64,000 nucleotides of DNA, taken from positions 1 to 64,000 of the forward strand of contig NZ_FNZU01000009.1 of the NCBI RefSeq assembly GCF_900109325.1. Direction: 5' to 3'. This stretch comes from Alkalibacterium pelagium. GTDB lineage: Bacteria > Bacillota > Bacilli > Lactobacillales > Carnobacteriaceae_A. A model generated the notes under the pieces. That model ran no database searches and was not told where the DNA came from. It saw only the letters and a list, made by a program, of their open reading frames with translations. Positions 45,545 through 54,477 of the stretch are shown piece by piece; position 1 is the first letter of the stretch, and every line of letters begins with the position of its first letter. The position numbers and the translations under genes are program-made.

Positions 45545-45576
45545 GAAGACACTGGCCTGCCGGCCAGTGTCTTTTC
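45545..45576 (+). terminator. Terminator of the ATPase-flavoprotein unit
   Basis: AAGACACTGGCC pairs with GGCCAGTGTCTT across TGCC, followed by TTCGTT. Confidence 0.88.
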
Positions 45577-45827
45577 GTTACTTCATAGGATGTAATCGGC
45601 TGAATACTAGAAGTGGTTACGTTTAGTAGAATCTGGTATGATCAGCCGGATGTCTCATAATCTTCCTATATGAAGCATTCAGCATAGGAGAAGAGCAGGG
45701 AATCGCTCATGACTCTTTGATAGGAGGTATTCGACCGACCCGACAGTTACATTCAAACAAATCTGTGTATTTTCAATATAATTAAATTGAGTAGTTATTG
45801 ACCAGTACGACGCTTCTGGATATAAAA
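45577..45827. other. 250-bp intergenic region between converging units
   Basis: Nothing firmly recognised. Some weakly repeated words (ATAGGA at about 45585, 45684 and 45720) occur without a fixed period, so I do not class it with the 51-bp arrays. Confidence 0.3.
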
Positions 45828-45861
45828 AAGGGAACCAGGCAGTTAAATACTGGGTTCCCTT
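45828..45861 (-). terminator. Terminator of DAACS symporter copy 1
   Basis: On the minus strand AAGGGAACCCAG pairs with CTGGTTCCCTT, followed by TTTTATA. Confidence 0.87.
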
Positions 45862-45877
45862 CATAAATTAGTTTTTT

Positions 45878-47125
45878 TTACAGCTCAGGTAATTCTGAAA
45901 CAGCATCCTCTTGTGTAGCGGGGACGCCTTTTAGGAAGTAGGTGGCATACACTTTGTCGATGATCAGAGCGATTGCATTGTCACCAGAAACGTTAGCGGC
46001 TGTACCGAAACTGTCCTGTGTGATGTAGAGAGTGATAAGCAGGTTACCTAAGGTGCCTGTCGGATCGATACCGACCAGATAGACAAACGGCAAAGCACTC
46101 ATAATGGCTCCGCCCGGTGCTCCTGGAGCGGCAACCATGGCAACCCCTAAAGTGGCAATGAAGCCGGCCATCATTCCGATTCCATGGGCCATATCAAACA
46201 TGAGTAGAACAGCAGTCACACAGGAAGTAATGGTGACAATGCTTCCCATCAGATGAATGGTCGCACTTAAAGGAATGACGAATTCACGAATTTCCTTGGA
46301 CACGCCATTTTTACGTGCGCATTCCATATTGACTGGAATCGTTGCCGCAGATGACTGAGTACCTAATGCAGTAAAGTAGCCTGGAATCTGGATTTTCAAT
46401 AGAACCAGTGGATTTTTTCCTGTATAGAAGCCGGCGAATAAGAACATGAGCGCAATGAGAAGCAGCTGAAGGCCAATGACGACCAGAAAAACGCGCCAGA
46501 AAACAGAAAGTAAGGAGAAGGCTGTTCCAGTGTAGCTTAGAATTAGAAAGTTACCAAAAATGTAAATTGGCAGGCCAGGAATAATGATCGTTTTCAGGAT
46601 CATAGTAATGATAGAACCGAATTCAGAGAAGAAGTTGTACATCACTTCTCCTTTGTTTTCCTTACGCAGCCAGGAAATGAACACACCGAAAAGGAAAGCG
46701 AAGACAATAGCAGATGTCACGCCAAACAGCGGGTCGAGTGGCAAAGTGAAAATTGGCTCCAAAGCCGCTGTTTCTGTCTGAACGGTATCCCGTACAGAGG
46801 CATCGATGAATAAAGGAAAAACCGTCGATGCAACAAGATAGGCGATGAACCCGCCTATAAGCGTTGAACTGTAAGCGAGTAGAGCATTCAGTCCCAGCAG
46901 CTTGCCGGCCCCGTCAGTAATATCTGAAATCCCTTTGATCACGTAGCCTACGATCATCAGAGGGATGATGAAAGCTAGCAGACTGCTGAAAAGGCTGGAA
47001 ATAGTTATGGGGATTCGTAGAATGAAATCTGGAATGAATTGCAGTTGACCCACTATGACCCCAAGAATAATGGCAATAATCAGTTTAGGTACCAGACCTA
47101 TTTTAATCGGTTGACGTGTTTTCAA
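45878..47125 (-). CDS. Dicarboxylate/amino acid:cation symporter (DAACS), copy 1
   Basis: 415 residues with eight or more membrane helices. The serine-rich re-entrant loop TQSSAATIPVNM (about 265-276) and the helix-8 region TLGNLLITLYITQDSFGTAANVSGDNA match the GltP/DctA/SstT family that imports glutamate, aspartate, serine or C4-dicarboxylates with Na+ or H+. TTG start with GGAGGAG ahead. The next gene upstream is a close copy. Confidence 0.9.
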   Translation of the reverse strand: MKTRQPIKIGLVPKLIIAIILGVIVGQLQFIPDFILRIPITISSLFSSLLAFIIPLMIVGYVIKGISDITDGAGKLLGLNALLAYSSTLIGGFIAYLVASTVFPLFIDASVRDTVQTETAALEPIFTLPLDPLFGVTSAIVFAFLFGVFISWLRKENKGEVMYNFFSEFGSIITMILKTIIIPGLPIYIFGNFLILSYTGTAFSLLSVFWRVFLVVIGLQLLLIALMFLFAGFYTGKNPLVLLKIQIPGYFTALGTQSSAATIPVNMECARKNGVSKEIREFVIPLSATIHLMGSIVTITSCVTAVLLMFDMAHGIGMMAGFIATLGVAMVAAPGAPGGAIMSALPFVYLVGIDPTGTLGNLLITLYITQDSFGTAANVSGDNAIALIIDKVYATYFLKGVPATQEDAVSELPEL

Positions 47126-47462
47126 TACGAACTCCTCCAGTTATATTATCATTTATGTTCCAAATCGTGACAATCCCTTACCCTGCCCTCCTTTTATCAT
47201 TGTGTAACCCCTTGCAATAGTACGGAATACATAACCTCTAAAAGTCTGTAATCAGATAAGTCCATTATACCTTCTGATCATATAACAAGTAATAAAATTC
47301 AAAGAGGAGTTCATGATAGTTTGTTCATATAAATAGAGCTTAAATTAAAGCGTTTCATAAAGATGGCGAAGTTGTATAAGAAAAAAGAAACGTCAGTAAG
47401 TGGGTTAAAAAAAAGACACCCTCAAATTAGAGAGTGTCTTATGCTTGTAGTTAAGGGAGTTA
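47126..47462. other. Intergenic region between the two DAACS genes
   Basis: It holds the terminator of copy 2 (47406-47440) and should hold the promoter of copy 1. A sequence resembling a cre site (TTAAAGCGTTTCAT near 47345) has at least two mismatches at fixed positions, so I do not call it. Confidence 0.35.
47406..47440 (-). terminator. Terminator of DAACS symporter copy 2
   Basis: On the minus strand AAGACACTCTC pairs with GAGGGTGTCTT and seven or more T residues follow. Confidence 0.82.
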
Positions 47463-48713
47463 TTAACTGACTGCTTCTGACTGTTCAGAAGAGTGTACTG
47501 CTTCAGGAGCAGGACTACTGACAAAGTACCTAGTGTAGATTTTGTCAATGACTAGAGCTATCGCATTGTCTCCGGACACGTTAGCAGCCGTTCCAAAACT
47601 ATCTTGTGTAATATACAGCGTAATAAGCAAGTTGCCCAGAGTACCAGTCGGATCGATCCCGACCATATAGACAAAAGGGAGGGCGCTCATGATAGCTCCA
47701 CCCGGTGCTCCTGGAGCGGCAACCATGGCAACCCCTAATGTGGCAATGAAACTGGCCATCATACCGAACCCAAACGGCATATCGAACATCAGCAGTACAG
47801 CCGTTACACAGGATGTAATGGTCACAATGCTTCCCATCAGATGGATCGTAGCACTCAAGGGGATGACGAACTCACGAATTTCTCTGGATACTCCATTCTT
47901 ACGCGCACATTCCATATTGACCGGAATCGTTGCAGCCGATGACTGCGTCCCTAAGGCAGTGAAATAGGCGGGAATCTGATTTCTCATAAGTGTGAGAGGG
48001 TTTTTCCCAGTGTATAGGCCTGCTAGTACGAACATGATCGTAATAAGAAGCAGCTGGAGAGCAATCACGATCAAGAAGACACGCCAGAATACGGATAGTA
48101 ATGAAAAGACCGTACCAGTGTAGCTTAGATTTAGAAAGTTACCGAATATATAAACGGGTAGAAGCGGAATAATGACAGTTTTCAAAATTAGTGTAATGAT
48201 TTCCCCGAAATCATTAAAGAACTGGTACATGGTTTCTCCTTTGCCATCTTCACGCAGCCATGAAATAAATATGCCGAAAAGAAAAGCGAAGACGATAGCA
48301 GATGTTACACCGAATAATGGATCGAGCGGCAAAGTAAATAATGGTTCCAAGGCAGCTGTCTCTTCCTGTACAGTGTCTCTCACCGACGCATCGATAAAGA
48401 GCGGAAAGAGTGAAGACGCCAGGAAATAAGCGATGAACCCGCCGATTAAAGTCGATGAATAGGCAAGCAGGGCATTAAGACCTAAAAGCTTTCCTGCCCC
48501 TTGTGAGATATCTGAAATCCCTTTGACCACATAACCTACGATCATCAATGGAATAATGAAAGACAGCAGACTGCTGAACAGGCTTGATACAGTGACTGGG
48601 ATCTGCAGAATAAAGTCAGGTATGAACTGGATCTGACCCACAATAACCCCCAGTAGAATAGCCAGAAGCAATTTCGGGACCAGCCCGAACTTAAGTGAAT
48701 GCATCTTTTTCAT
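47463..48713 (-). CDS. Dicarboxylate/amino acid:cation symporter (DAACS), copy 2
   Basis: 416 residues, near-identical in plan to copy 1 (both contain GTQSSAATIPVNMECARKNG and FGTAANVSGDNAIAL). Many stretches are identical even in DNA, so the duplication is recent or kept alike by gene conversion. The divergence is mostly in the tail (SSPAPEAVHSSEQ here). GGGGAGGAA precedes the ATG. It has its own terminator, so the two copies can be regulated apart. Confidence 0.9.
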   Translation of the reverse strand: MKKMHSLKFGLVPKLLLAILLGVIVGQIQFIPDFILQIPVTVSSLFSSLLSFIIPLMIVGYVVKGISDISQGAGKLLGLNALLAYSSTLIGGFIAYFLASSLFPLFIDASVRDTVQEETAALEPLFTLPLDPLFGVTSAIVFAFLFGIFISWLREDGKGETMYQFFNDFGEIITLILKTVIIPLLPVYIFGNFLNLSYTGTVFSLLSVFWRVFLIVIALQLLLITIMFVLAGLYTGKNPLTLMRNQIPAYFTALGTQSSAATIPVNMECARKNGVSREIREFVIPLSATIHLMGSIVTITSCVTAVLLMFDMPFGFGMMASFIATLGVAMVAAPGAPGGAIMSALPFVYMVGIDPTGTLGNLLITLYITQDSFGTAANVSGDNAIALVIDKIYTRYFVSSPAPEAVHSSEQSEAVS

Positions 48714-48915
48714 AATAAATTCCTCCCCTAAATTTTGTCCTTTAAAGACTTCTATTTTTTCTCCTAAAAAGGATGGTCTGACTAGTATACTATATTAGAA
48801 AAGAATTAGTAATATAAAAGTGGAAATTAATTTTAAAAAAATCAGGCTCGACCCCTTTTTATCTTGTCGGATGATATAGTAGAAGAGAGAAACAGGAATT
48901 GGAGTGGATGTAAAA

Positions 48916-49869
48916 ATGAAAATTGCACTGATTGAACCGCTGCGTGTCCCTGAGACACTGATTGAACAGCTGGCTCAGCCCATTAAAGACAAGGGTCATG
49001 AGTTTGTCTACTATAGCGAGAAGACTACAGATACAAATGAACTGATCGAACGAAGCAGAGATGCGGACATCGTCATGATCGGAAACAACCCCTTCCCGGA
49101 AGAAGTGGTAGATGCCTTGGACAAGACCCAGTTGATCAACGTTGCATTCACTGGTGTGGATCATGTAGGGAAAAAAGCGGCTGATCGAAAAGGTATCAGT
49201 ATAGCTAATGCAGCAGGCTACTCGGATCAGTCTGTGGCAGAGCTGGTCATCGGATTGACTCTGGATGTCTACCGGGCAATCTCAAAGGGGAACGAGGATG
49301 TTAGATCAGTAGATTTCCCTGGCATGACTCAAGGGAGAGAAATCCACGGGAAGACAGTCGGTATTATAGGGACAGGAAACATCGGACTGAAGACGGCACA
49401 ACTCTTCAAAGCTTTCGGAGCTGAACTGATCGGTTACAGTCGAACAGAAAAAGAGGAAGCTAAGGAGCTGGGACTTGTCTACAAATCGCTTAACGAGGTC
49501 TTTAAGGATAGTGACATCCTTTCCCTTCATCTACCGGTGACCGACGAAACAAAAGGACTCGTGTCTTCAGAAAAACTGTCTTTAATGAAATCATCAGCGA
49601 TTCTGATCAATTGTGCCAGAGGACCGATCGTCGACAATGACGCACTGGCTGATCTTCTGAACAAGGATGGGATCAGCGGAGCGGGCATCGATGTCTTCGA
49701 TATGGAACCGCCACTTCCACAAGACTATCCTCTGCTTAAGGCAAAAAATGCAGTGCTGACTCCTCATGTGGCCTATCTGACAGATGAGGCAATGGTTCAG
49801 CGGGCGCATATAGCTTTTGACAACACCTTGGCTTTCATCGAAGGAAATCCTAAGAATATTATCAGGTAA
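48916..49869 (+). CDS. D-isomer-specific 2-hydroxyacid dehydrogenase
   Basis: 317 residues. The NAD-binding motif VGIIGTGNIG (about 147-156), the catalytic Arg in INCARGPIVD, Glu in DVFDMEPP and His in LTPHVAY are in place. It reduces a 2-keto acid to the D-hydroxy acid or the reverse; phosphoglycerate, glycerate or hydroxyisocaproate are possible substrates. ATG 48916 follows GGAG by 11 bases; a GTG at 48904 overlaps that site. It is monocistronic. Confidence 0.88.
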   Translation: MKIALIEPLRVPETLIEQLAQPIKDKGHEFVYYSEKTTDTNELIERSRDADIVMIGNNPFPEEVVDALDKTQLINVAFTGVDHVGKKAADRKGISIANAAGYSDQSVAELVIGLTLDVYRAISKGNEDVRSVDFPGMTQGREIHGKTVGIIGTGNIGLKTAQLFKAFGAELIGYSRTEKEEAKELGLVYKSLNEVFKDSDILSLHLPVTDETKGLVSSEKLSLMKSSAILINCARGPIVDNDALADLLNKDGISGAGIDVFDMEPPLPQDYPLLKAKNAVLTPHVAYLTDEAMVQRAHIAFDNTLAFIEGNPKNIIR

Positions 49870-49874
49870 TATAA

Positions 49875-49913
49875 AAACGGGCTGCCTCTTATCGAGACGG
49901 CCCGTTTCATTTT
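49875..49913. terminator. Bidirectional terminator between converging genes
   Basis: ACGGGCTGCCTC pairs with GAGACGGCCCGT, with A-rich and T-rich flanks on the two sides. Confidence 0.85.
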
Positions 49914-49937
49914 ATCCGATTTATTTGAATGCCAGTC

Positions 49938-50861
49938 TTAAATTGCATCCAGTTCGTTTTTCAGATACTTAGCCAGTTCAAGCATAGCAAACTGACCGGC
50001 TTCTTTTTCGGCATCTTCATTGTAGTTAGTGTTCGTATTGACGTCGTAAGTGTAGACGTCGCCTTTCTCATCGATAATGAACTCCAGTGCAGCGACATCG
50101 ATATTCTGAGCATTCAGAAAATGCGTGTAGCGTTCGATCTGGTCTTCCGGCAGACGGTCGATGATCTTGAACTTGCTCTCTTCCTGAATCACCTGTCCGT
50201 CAGGTCCGATCTGGCAGGCATCGGCCGGACACAACTCAAAGCCGTCGCTCGAATCAACTTTCACGGCATAAACGTATTCACGTCCGACAAATTCCGAGCG
50301 AATGATGTGGCCGTCTTCTGAACGGATATACTGCTGGATCAGGCTCAGTCCGTCAATTGAATCTTCAAAATCGGGCCCATGGATGTACTCCTTCAGTTCA
50401 TCCATTGTATAGAGAAGCTGGACACCAAGCCCTTTACCAGCCCGGTTGTGCTTAATGATAAATGGAAACTCATTCAGCTTTTCAGCGGCCTTGATGATGT
50501 TATCTTTTCCGACCGCACCGATAGTATAAGGTGTTCTGATCCCACTGGCCTGAAGTGCAAGATACTGTTTGAGCTTGCTGACTTCAAGTGAGATAGCACC
50601 AGTTCCATTGATGACTCGGGCACCTTTCTGTTCCAGCCAGGTCAGAATCTGATCAGTCAGTTCCGGTGCATAACGGTGACCTCTCGTATGAGAAGAGGCA
50701 CTCATCCGGTTGTAGTAGACCGCGTCTTCAGGCAGATCCTGTATATCGATCATGCCGTCTGACAAGTCCCATTCGTCATAAGGAACATCCAGTTCTTCCA
50801 GACGTCTGATCAAGTGTTTAGTCCAGTCCATATTTTCATGCAGAATAATTACTTTTTTCAT
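49938..50861 (-). CDS. ATP-grasp ligase, RimK-like
   Basis: 307 residues. The ATP-grasp core is visible: PFIIKHNRAGKGLGVQL (ATP-binding loop, about 128-144), LIQQYIRSEDGHIIRSEFV, VAALEFIIDE and DVNTNTNYN with the metal-binding Glu and Asn. The N-terminal third is a pre-ATP-grasp domain. It resembles RimK-type alpha-L-glutamate ligases, which join an amino acid to a peptide, protein or cofactor; the acceptor is unknown. ATG 50861 follows AAAGGAGAA. It stands alone. Confidence 0.82.
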   Translation of the reverse strand: MKKVIILHENMDWTKHLIRRLEELDVPYDEWDLSDGMIDIQDLPEDAVYYNRMSASSHTRGHRYAPELTDQILTWLEQKGARVINGTGAISLEVSKLKQYLALQASGIRTPYTIGAVGKDNIIKAAEKLNEFPFIIKHNRAGKGLGVQLLYTMDELKEYIHGPDFEDSIDGLSLIQQYIRSEDGHIIRSEFVGREYVYAVKVDSSDGFELCPADACQIGPDGQVIQEESKFKIIDRLPEDQIERYTHFLNAQNIDVAALEFIIDEKGDVYTYDVNTNTNYNEDAEKEAGQFAMLELAKYLKNELDAI

Positions 50862-50997
50862 TAAAACGTTCTCCTTTATCAGTAAACTCATTTTCTATTA
50901 TCCGGCAATCACTTACTTTTTGCAAGTGGTTTAGTTCAGTTGACAGCTAGGAAGGGGCGGGGGTGATTGAGGCATGTTTCAGGTAAAAATGGGACAT

Positions 50998-51038
50998 AAA
51001 AAAGTTGTCTGATTCCAAACTGCTCGAATCAGACAACA
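50998..51038 (-). terminator. Terminator of the FAD monooxygenase gene
   Basis: On the minus strand GTTGTCTGATTC pairs with GAATCAGACAAC, followed by TTTTTTATG. Confidence 0.87.
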
Positions 51039-51064
51039 CGGTTCAGGTTGAAGCGTTACATAGC

Positions 51065-52246
51065 TTACTGCCTGTCCTCCCAGTTGATTTTAGGAGGATT
51101 CAGATAGGAGCTTTCTAGTGCTTCACCACTCATTTTTTTCAGGAACTGATCGATCTCTTCGTCACTGAGGTTTTCCATTTCAGCAGCTTCATTATGAATA
51201 CCACGTACTGTTTCCTTCCGGTCGAATTCATAATAATAAAAGGCATCTTTATAATCCGAGTGGTCTCGAAGCATCATTGCCAGATACAGTCCGTCTTCGA
51301 GGCTCAGCGTAGCGCCCATACCAGAATAGGGATCTGTCGTCTGAAGAGCATCCCCTATCAGAGCCACACGTTTAAATGAGAACTTTGGCAGATTACCGGC
51401 ACTGAATACTTGGGTGGGAAAGAATGTACTGCTTCGTCTAATAAGTTCCCCAATCGGTTCCTTGAAATCGGAGAATTTCGCAGCGAGCTCATCTTTGAAC
51501 ACATCTGCTGGTTTTTCATCAAAGTATTTTTTTGGTACTTTTCTTTCCTGATTTTGAATAAACACCCAGGACAGGCGTTCTTTACGGGACGGATGATGTT
51601 TGGAGATCGTAAAGTTAAAATCATCCTTAAAATAAGAAATCAGGTCATCCTGTTGCATAAACTGCTCAGCTGCACCAAGTGTTCCTTCTTCCGCCATACC
51701 GAAAACAGCCCATTTTCCATTATATCGGAGGTATTCGTATGGGAAAATGAGTTCTCTGGTCTTCGAGTGCGTTCCGTCTGCACCAATCAGCAGAGATCCA
51801 GTCGCTTTTGTTCCATCTTCAAAGTAGGCTGTCACAGATTCATCATCTTGTCGAAGGTCTTTAAGTTTCTTTGAATAGTTAATTTTAATTTCTCTTCGTT
51901 TAATTTCCTGATACAGTATATCGATAAGATCATAGCGGGAGACATAAATCAGACCGTCAAGAAAAGGGGAGTCTGGAAACTGGTCCTTGATATCATAAAC
52001 CGTATCACCGTCCTTATTTTTGAAGATATAGTTATCTAGAGAATGACTGACTTCACTCAATTGTTCGCTCAGTCCGAGCTGCTCAACGACATGTACGCCA
52101 TTTGGATGAACGGCATAGCTTGCACCGACATTTGAAAATTCAGGAGCTTGTTCGTAGATTTCACAGGGAATGCCGGCCTTTTCAAGGAAAAGTGCCATGG
52201 CCAGTCCGCCTGTTCCTCCACCAATGATCAGTATCTTATGTGTCAT
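51065..52246 (-). CDS. FAD-dependent monooxygenase (TetX/aromatic hydroxylase-like)
   Basis: 393 residues. The FAD fingerprint IIGGGTGGLAMA (about 7-18), the middle GADGTHSKTR motif and the second fingerprint LIGDALQTTDPYSGMGA define the PHBH/TetX fold. These enzymes hydroxylate aromatic compounds or inactivate drugs using NAD(P)H and O2. It is divergent from a TetR regulator; two related inverted operators lie between them, so induction by the substrate is likely. Confidence 0.88.
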   Translation of the reverse strand: MTHKILIIGGGTGGLAMALFLEKAGIPCEIYEQAPEFSNVGASYAVHPNGVHVVEQLGLSEQLSEVSHSLDNYIFKNKDGDTVYDIKDQFPDSPFLDGLIYVSRYDLIDILYQEIKRREIKINYSKKLKDLRQDDESVTAYFEDGTKATGSLLIGADGTHSKTRELIFPYEYLRYNGKWAVFGMAEEGTLGAAEQFMQQDDLISYFKDDFNFTISKHHPSRKERLSWVFIQNQERKVPKKYFDEKPADVFKDELAAKFSDFKEPIGELIRRSSTFFPTQVFSAGNLPKFSFKRVALIGDALQTTDPYSGMGATLSLEDGLYLAMMLRDHSDYKDAFYYYEFDRKETVRGIHNEAAEMENLSDEEIDQFLKKMSGEALESSYLNPPKINWEDRQ

Positions 52247-52266
52247 ATTATCACCTCATAAATTAT

Positions 52267-52345
52267 TTTCGAACGAACGTCCGAATAAATGGTAAATCTT
52301 CTACTATATGATATAATAGTATCTATATTCGGACGAACGGTCAAT
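52267..52345. promoter_or_regulatory. TetR-type operator pair with promoter between
   Basis: CGTCCGAATA (52278-52287) and its inverted copy TATTCGGACG (52326-52335) flank a TATAAT -10 (52312-52317). Each lies within GAACG- and GACCGTTCG-like wider palindromes. They would let the TetR protein repress both itself and the monooxygenase gene. Confidence 0.65.
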
Positions 52346-52384
52346 TAATAAGCGTTGACCATGTTATGAAAGAAGGACAGATAA

Positions 52385-52981
52385 ATGGGAAGACTGGCAG
52401 ACAGAGACAGCAGAGAAACAAGAGAGAAGATTCTGAATGAAGCTATCAGTGTGTTTGAAGTTAAGGGCTACAACAAAACTTCCATGAGGGACATTCAGAT
52501 TAAAGCACAGGTAAGTAAAGGAACAATCTATTATCACTTCAAGAACAAAGAAGAACTTTTTTTGTGTTGTATAAAAAAAGTATCTGAGGAGTCACTTAAA
52601 AGCTGGAAAGAGATTTCTTCTAACTTACAGTCAGCAACAGATAAGCTTTACGCCTGGACAGAGCTGGGTATTATAGAGATGAGAAGCCCCAAGACAAAAT
52701 CTCTCTTTGAGTATACTAACCAGCTTACTGAAACTGAAGCAGGACATGAGCATGTTGAGGGACTACTAAAAAATGAGCTGGATGCGGTTAAAATAATCAT
52801 TGAAGAGGGAAAAGATACAGGAGAGTTCAGAAAAGACCTGAATAGTCATGATACCAGTGTCATCCTGATGAACCTGGTCACAGGATTCAATGAAGCGTCA
52901 TTATATGGATACAAGACTTTGGATGAACAGAAAGCACTGGGGGCATGTGCTGTACGTCTGTTTATTGAAGGGTTGAAATAG
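52385..52981 (+). CDS. TetR-family regulator
   Basis: 198 residues. The N-terminal helix-turn-helix (TREKILNEAISVFEVKGYNKTSMRDI with VSKGTIYYHFKNKEEL, about 11-60) is standard; the C-terminal ~130 residues bind an unknown ligand. AAGAAGG and GAC precede the ATG at a workable distance. The protein probably represses the divergent FAD monooxygenase and itself via the two inverted sites in the 138-bp gap. Confidence 0.9.
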   Translation: MGRLADRDSRETREKILNEAISVFEVKGYNKTSMRDIQIKAQVSKGTIYYHFKNKEELFLCCIKKVSEESLKSWKEISSNLQSATDKLYAWTELGIIEMRSPKTKSLFEYTNQLTETEAGHEHVEGLLKNELDAVKIIIEEGKDTGEFRKDLNSHDTSVILMNLVTGFNEASLYGYKTLDEQKALGACAVRLFIEGLK

Positions 52982-53068
52982 TCCTAGAAAGAAAAGAGGG
53001 AAGGAAATGTCCCATTTCCTATCGATTTATGTCCGAATGGTGATGTGCGGTAAGGGATACTCTGATTC

Positions 53069-53530
53069 TGGCACGACTTTTCAGGTGAGTTGAGACATGG
53101 CCTGATAGAATCGGTTTTATCGAACGAAGTGACGGCCTTGGGGGGCGTACTCGTAACGATTACACGCTAATCGAACGGTGTTGGGGCCTCGGAAGCACGC
53201 ACTCCTGGCAAACAGACGCTAATCGAACGAAGTGGGTGCTTCTCGTATTCCAACTTCTGTGGAAAACGGTTCGGATCAAGTTTAGGGCATGTAATTTAAA
53301 CAAGTCTGCATATAGAAGACTCATTCGTGAGAAGTATGAGCTCCCGTACTCATTACTTCTTCCGTATATAATTTAATCGAACGAAGTAACGGCTTCTTAA
53401 GTGCACACTGCTTACGATTGCAAGTTAATCTGGAGAAGTGACCCTTCAGAGAGCAGCAATTCCTTAAGAATGAGTGTCCTGTAATCAAATCAAACGGCAG
53501 GGACTGAAGGTGAGTTACTGATTTATTGAA
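53069..53530. repeat. Tandem degenerate repeats, 51-52-bp period (array D)
   Basis: TCGAACG (or a degenerate form) begins units at 53120, 53171, 53223, 53325, 53377 and 53429, spaced 51, 52, 102, 52 and 52 bp; a decayed unit fills 53274. The best units share TCGAACGAAGTGACGGC and end in TAA. GAAG-N6-CTTC can form a hairpin in units 3 and 6 and a near copy in unit 7; unit 5 has an 11-bp stem (53330-53340 with 53349-53360). No gene or conserved frame fills this 700-bp gap. Confidence 0.72.
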
Positions 53531-53689
53531 TAACGGATGTCAGGGGAGAGATGCTTTAAAACTGAGATCGGACAGATCAGGAAGAATACGGATTGATAAC
53601 AGATCTCTTGAAAGCCTTTTCGCTTGTTTGTTTTTTCCAGTCATGTTAGATTGAGTATAGAAGCAAAATACTGTAAAGGAGCGGATAAC

Positions 53690-54433
53690 ATGGGTCGTCT
53701 AGACGGGAAAGTTGCTGTCATTACAGGTGGAGCAGGCGGAATGGGCAAGATGCATGGCAAGTATTTTGTCAGAGAAGGCGCAAAAGTCGTTATCGCAGAT
53801 CTAGAGTCATCAGACGGGAAACAAGTCGCTGAAGATCTTGGGGAAAATGCCATTTTCCTTCCGATCGATGTAACAGACGAGGAAAGCTGGAAATCAGTCA
53901 TAAAAGATACAGAAGAGGCATTTGGGCCAATTTCCGTTTTAGTCAATAATGCAGGAATCGTTAAGCAGAATTCAATTGAAGACACGTCCCTTGAGGAGTA
54001 TAGACAGACGATTCATATCAATCAGGATGGTGTTTTTCTAGGAATGAAGCATGTCCTTCCTTCAATGAAAAAAGCTGAAAAAGGATCAATCATCAACATT
54101 TCATCTATTGCGGGAATAGTCGGAGGAACATCCAATCTGGCGTATACGGCTTCCAAGTTTGCAGTGCGCGGAATGACTAAGGCTGCCGCAGCTGAATTCG
54201 CTGAATTTGGCATTCGCGTAAACTCCGTGCATCCTGGCGTGATTCGGACACCTATGACGGAACAGGAAGGGATCAAAGAAATGGTTCAGGAGATGGAAAA
54301 GGATATCCCATTGAAACGTATCGCTGAGCCTGAAGAAATTACGAATCTGGTCCTGTACCTGGCTTCTGATGAGTCAAGTTATTCAACAGCAACAGAGTTC
54401 ATCGCAGACGGCGGAATGATCCAGGTCATGTAA
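53690..54433 (+). CDS. Short-chain dehydrogenase/reductase (NAD-dependent)
   Basis: 247 residues. TGGAGGMG (coenzyme loop, about 12-19), VVIADLE with Asp for NAD, NNAGIV, catalytic Ser in NISSIAG, and YTASK near residues 150-155. The sequence resembles 3-alpha/20-beta-hydroxysteroid dehydrogenase-like SDRs, but the natural substrate is unknown. ATG 53690 follows AAAGGAG; the longer frame lacks a site. It is monocistronic and shares a terminator with the next, converging gene. Confidence 0.88.
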   Translation: MGRLDGKVAVITGGAGGMGKMHGKYFVREGAKVVIADLESSDGKQVAEDLGENAIFLPIDVTDEESWKSVIKDTEEAFGPISVLVNNAGIVKQNSIEDTSLEEYRQTIHINQDGVFLGMKHVLPSMKKAEKGSIINISSIAGIVGGTSNLAYTASKFAVRGMTKAAAAEFAEFGIRVNSVHPGVIRTPMTEQEGIKEMVQEMEKDIPLKRIAEPEEITNLVLYLASDESSYSTATEFIADGGMIQVM

Positions 54434-54442
54434 ATAGACAAA

Positions 54443-54477
54443 GAAAAAATCGCCTGTTAATCCAGGCGATTTTTTTG
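54443..54477. terminator. Bidirectional terminator overlapping the hydrolase C-terminus
   Basis: AAAAATCGCCTG pairs with CAGGCGATTTTT. One arm encodes the last codons (KNRLD and stop) of the converging hydrolase gene. Confidence 0.87.
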
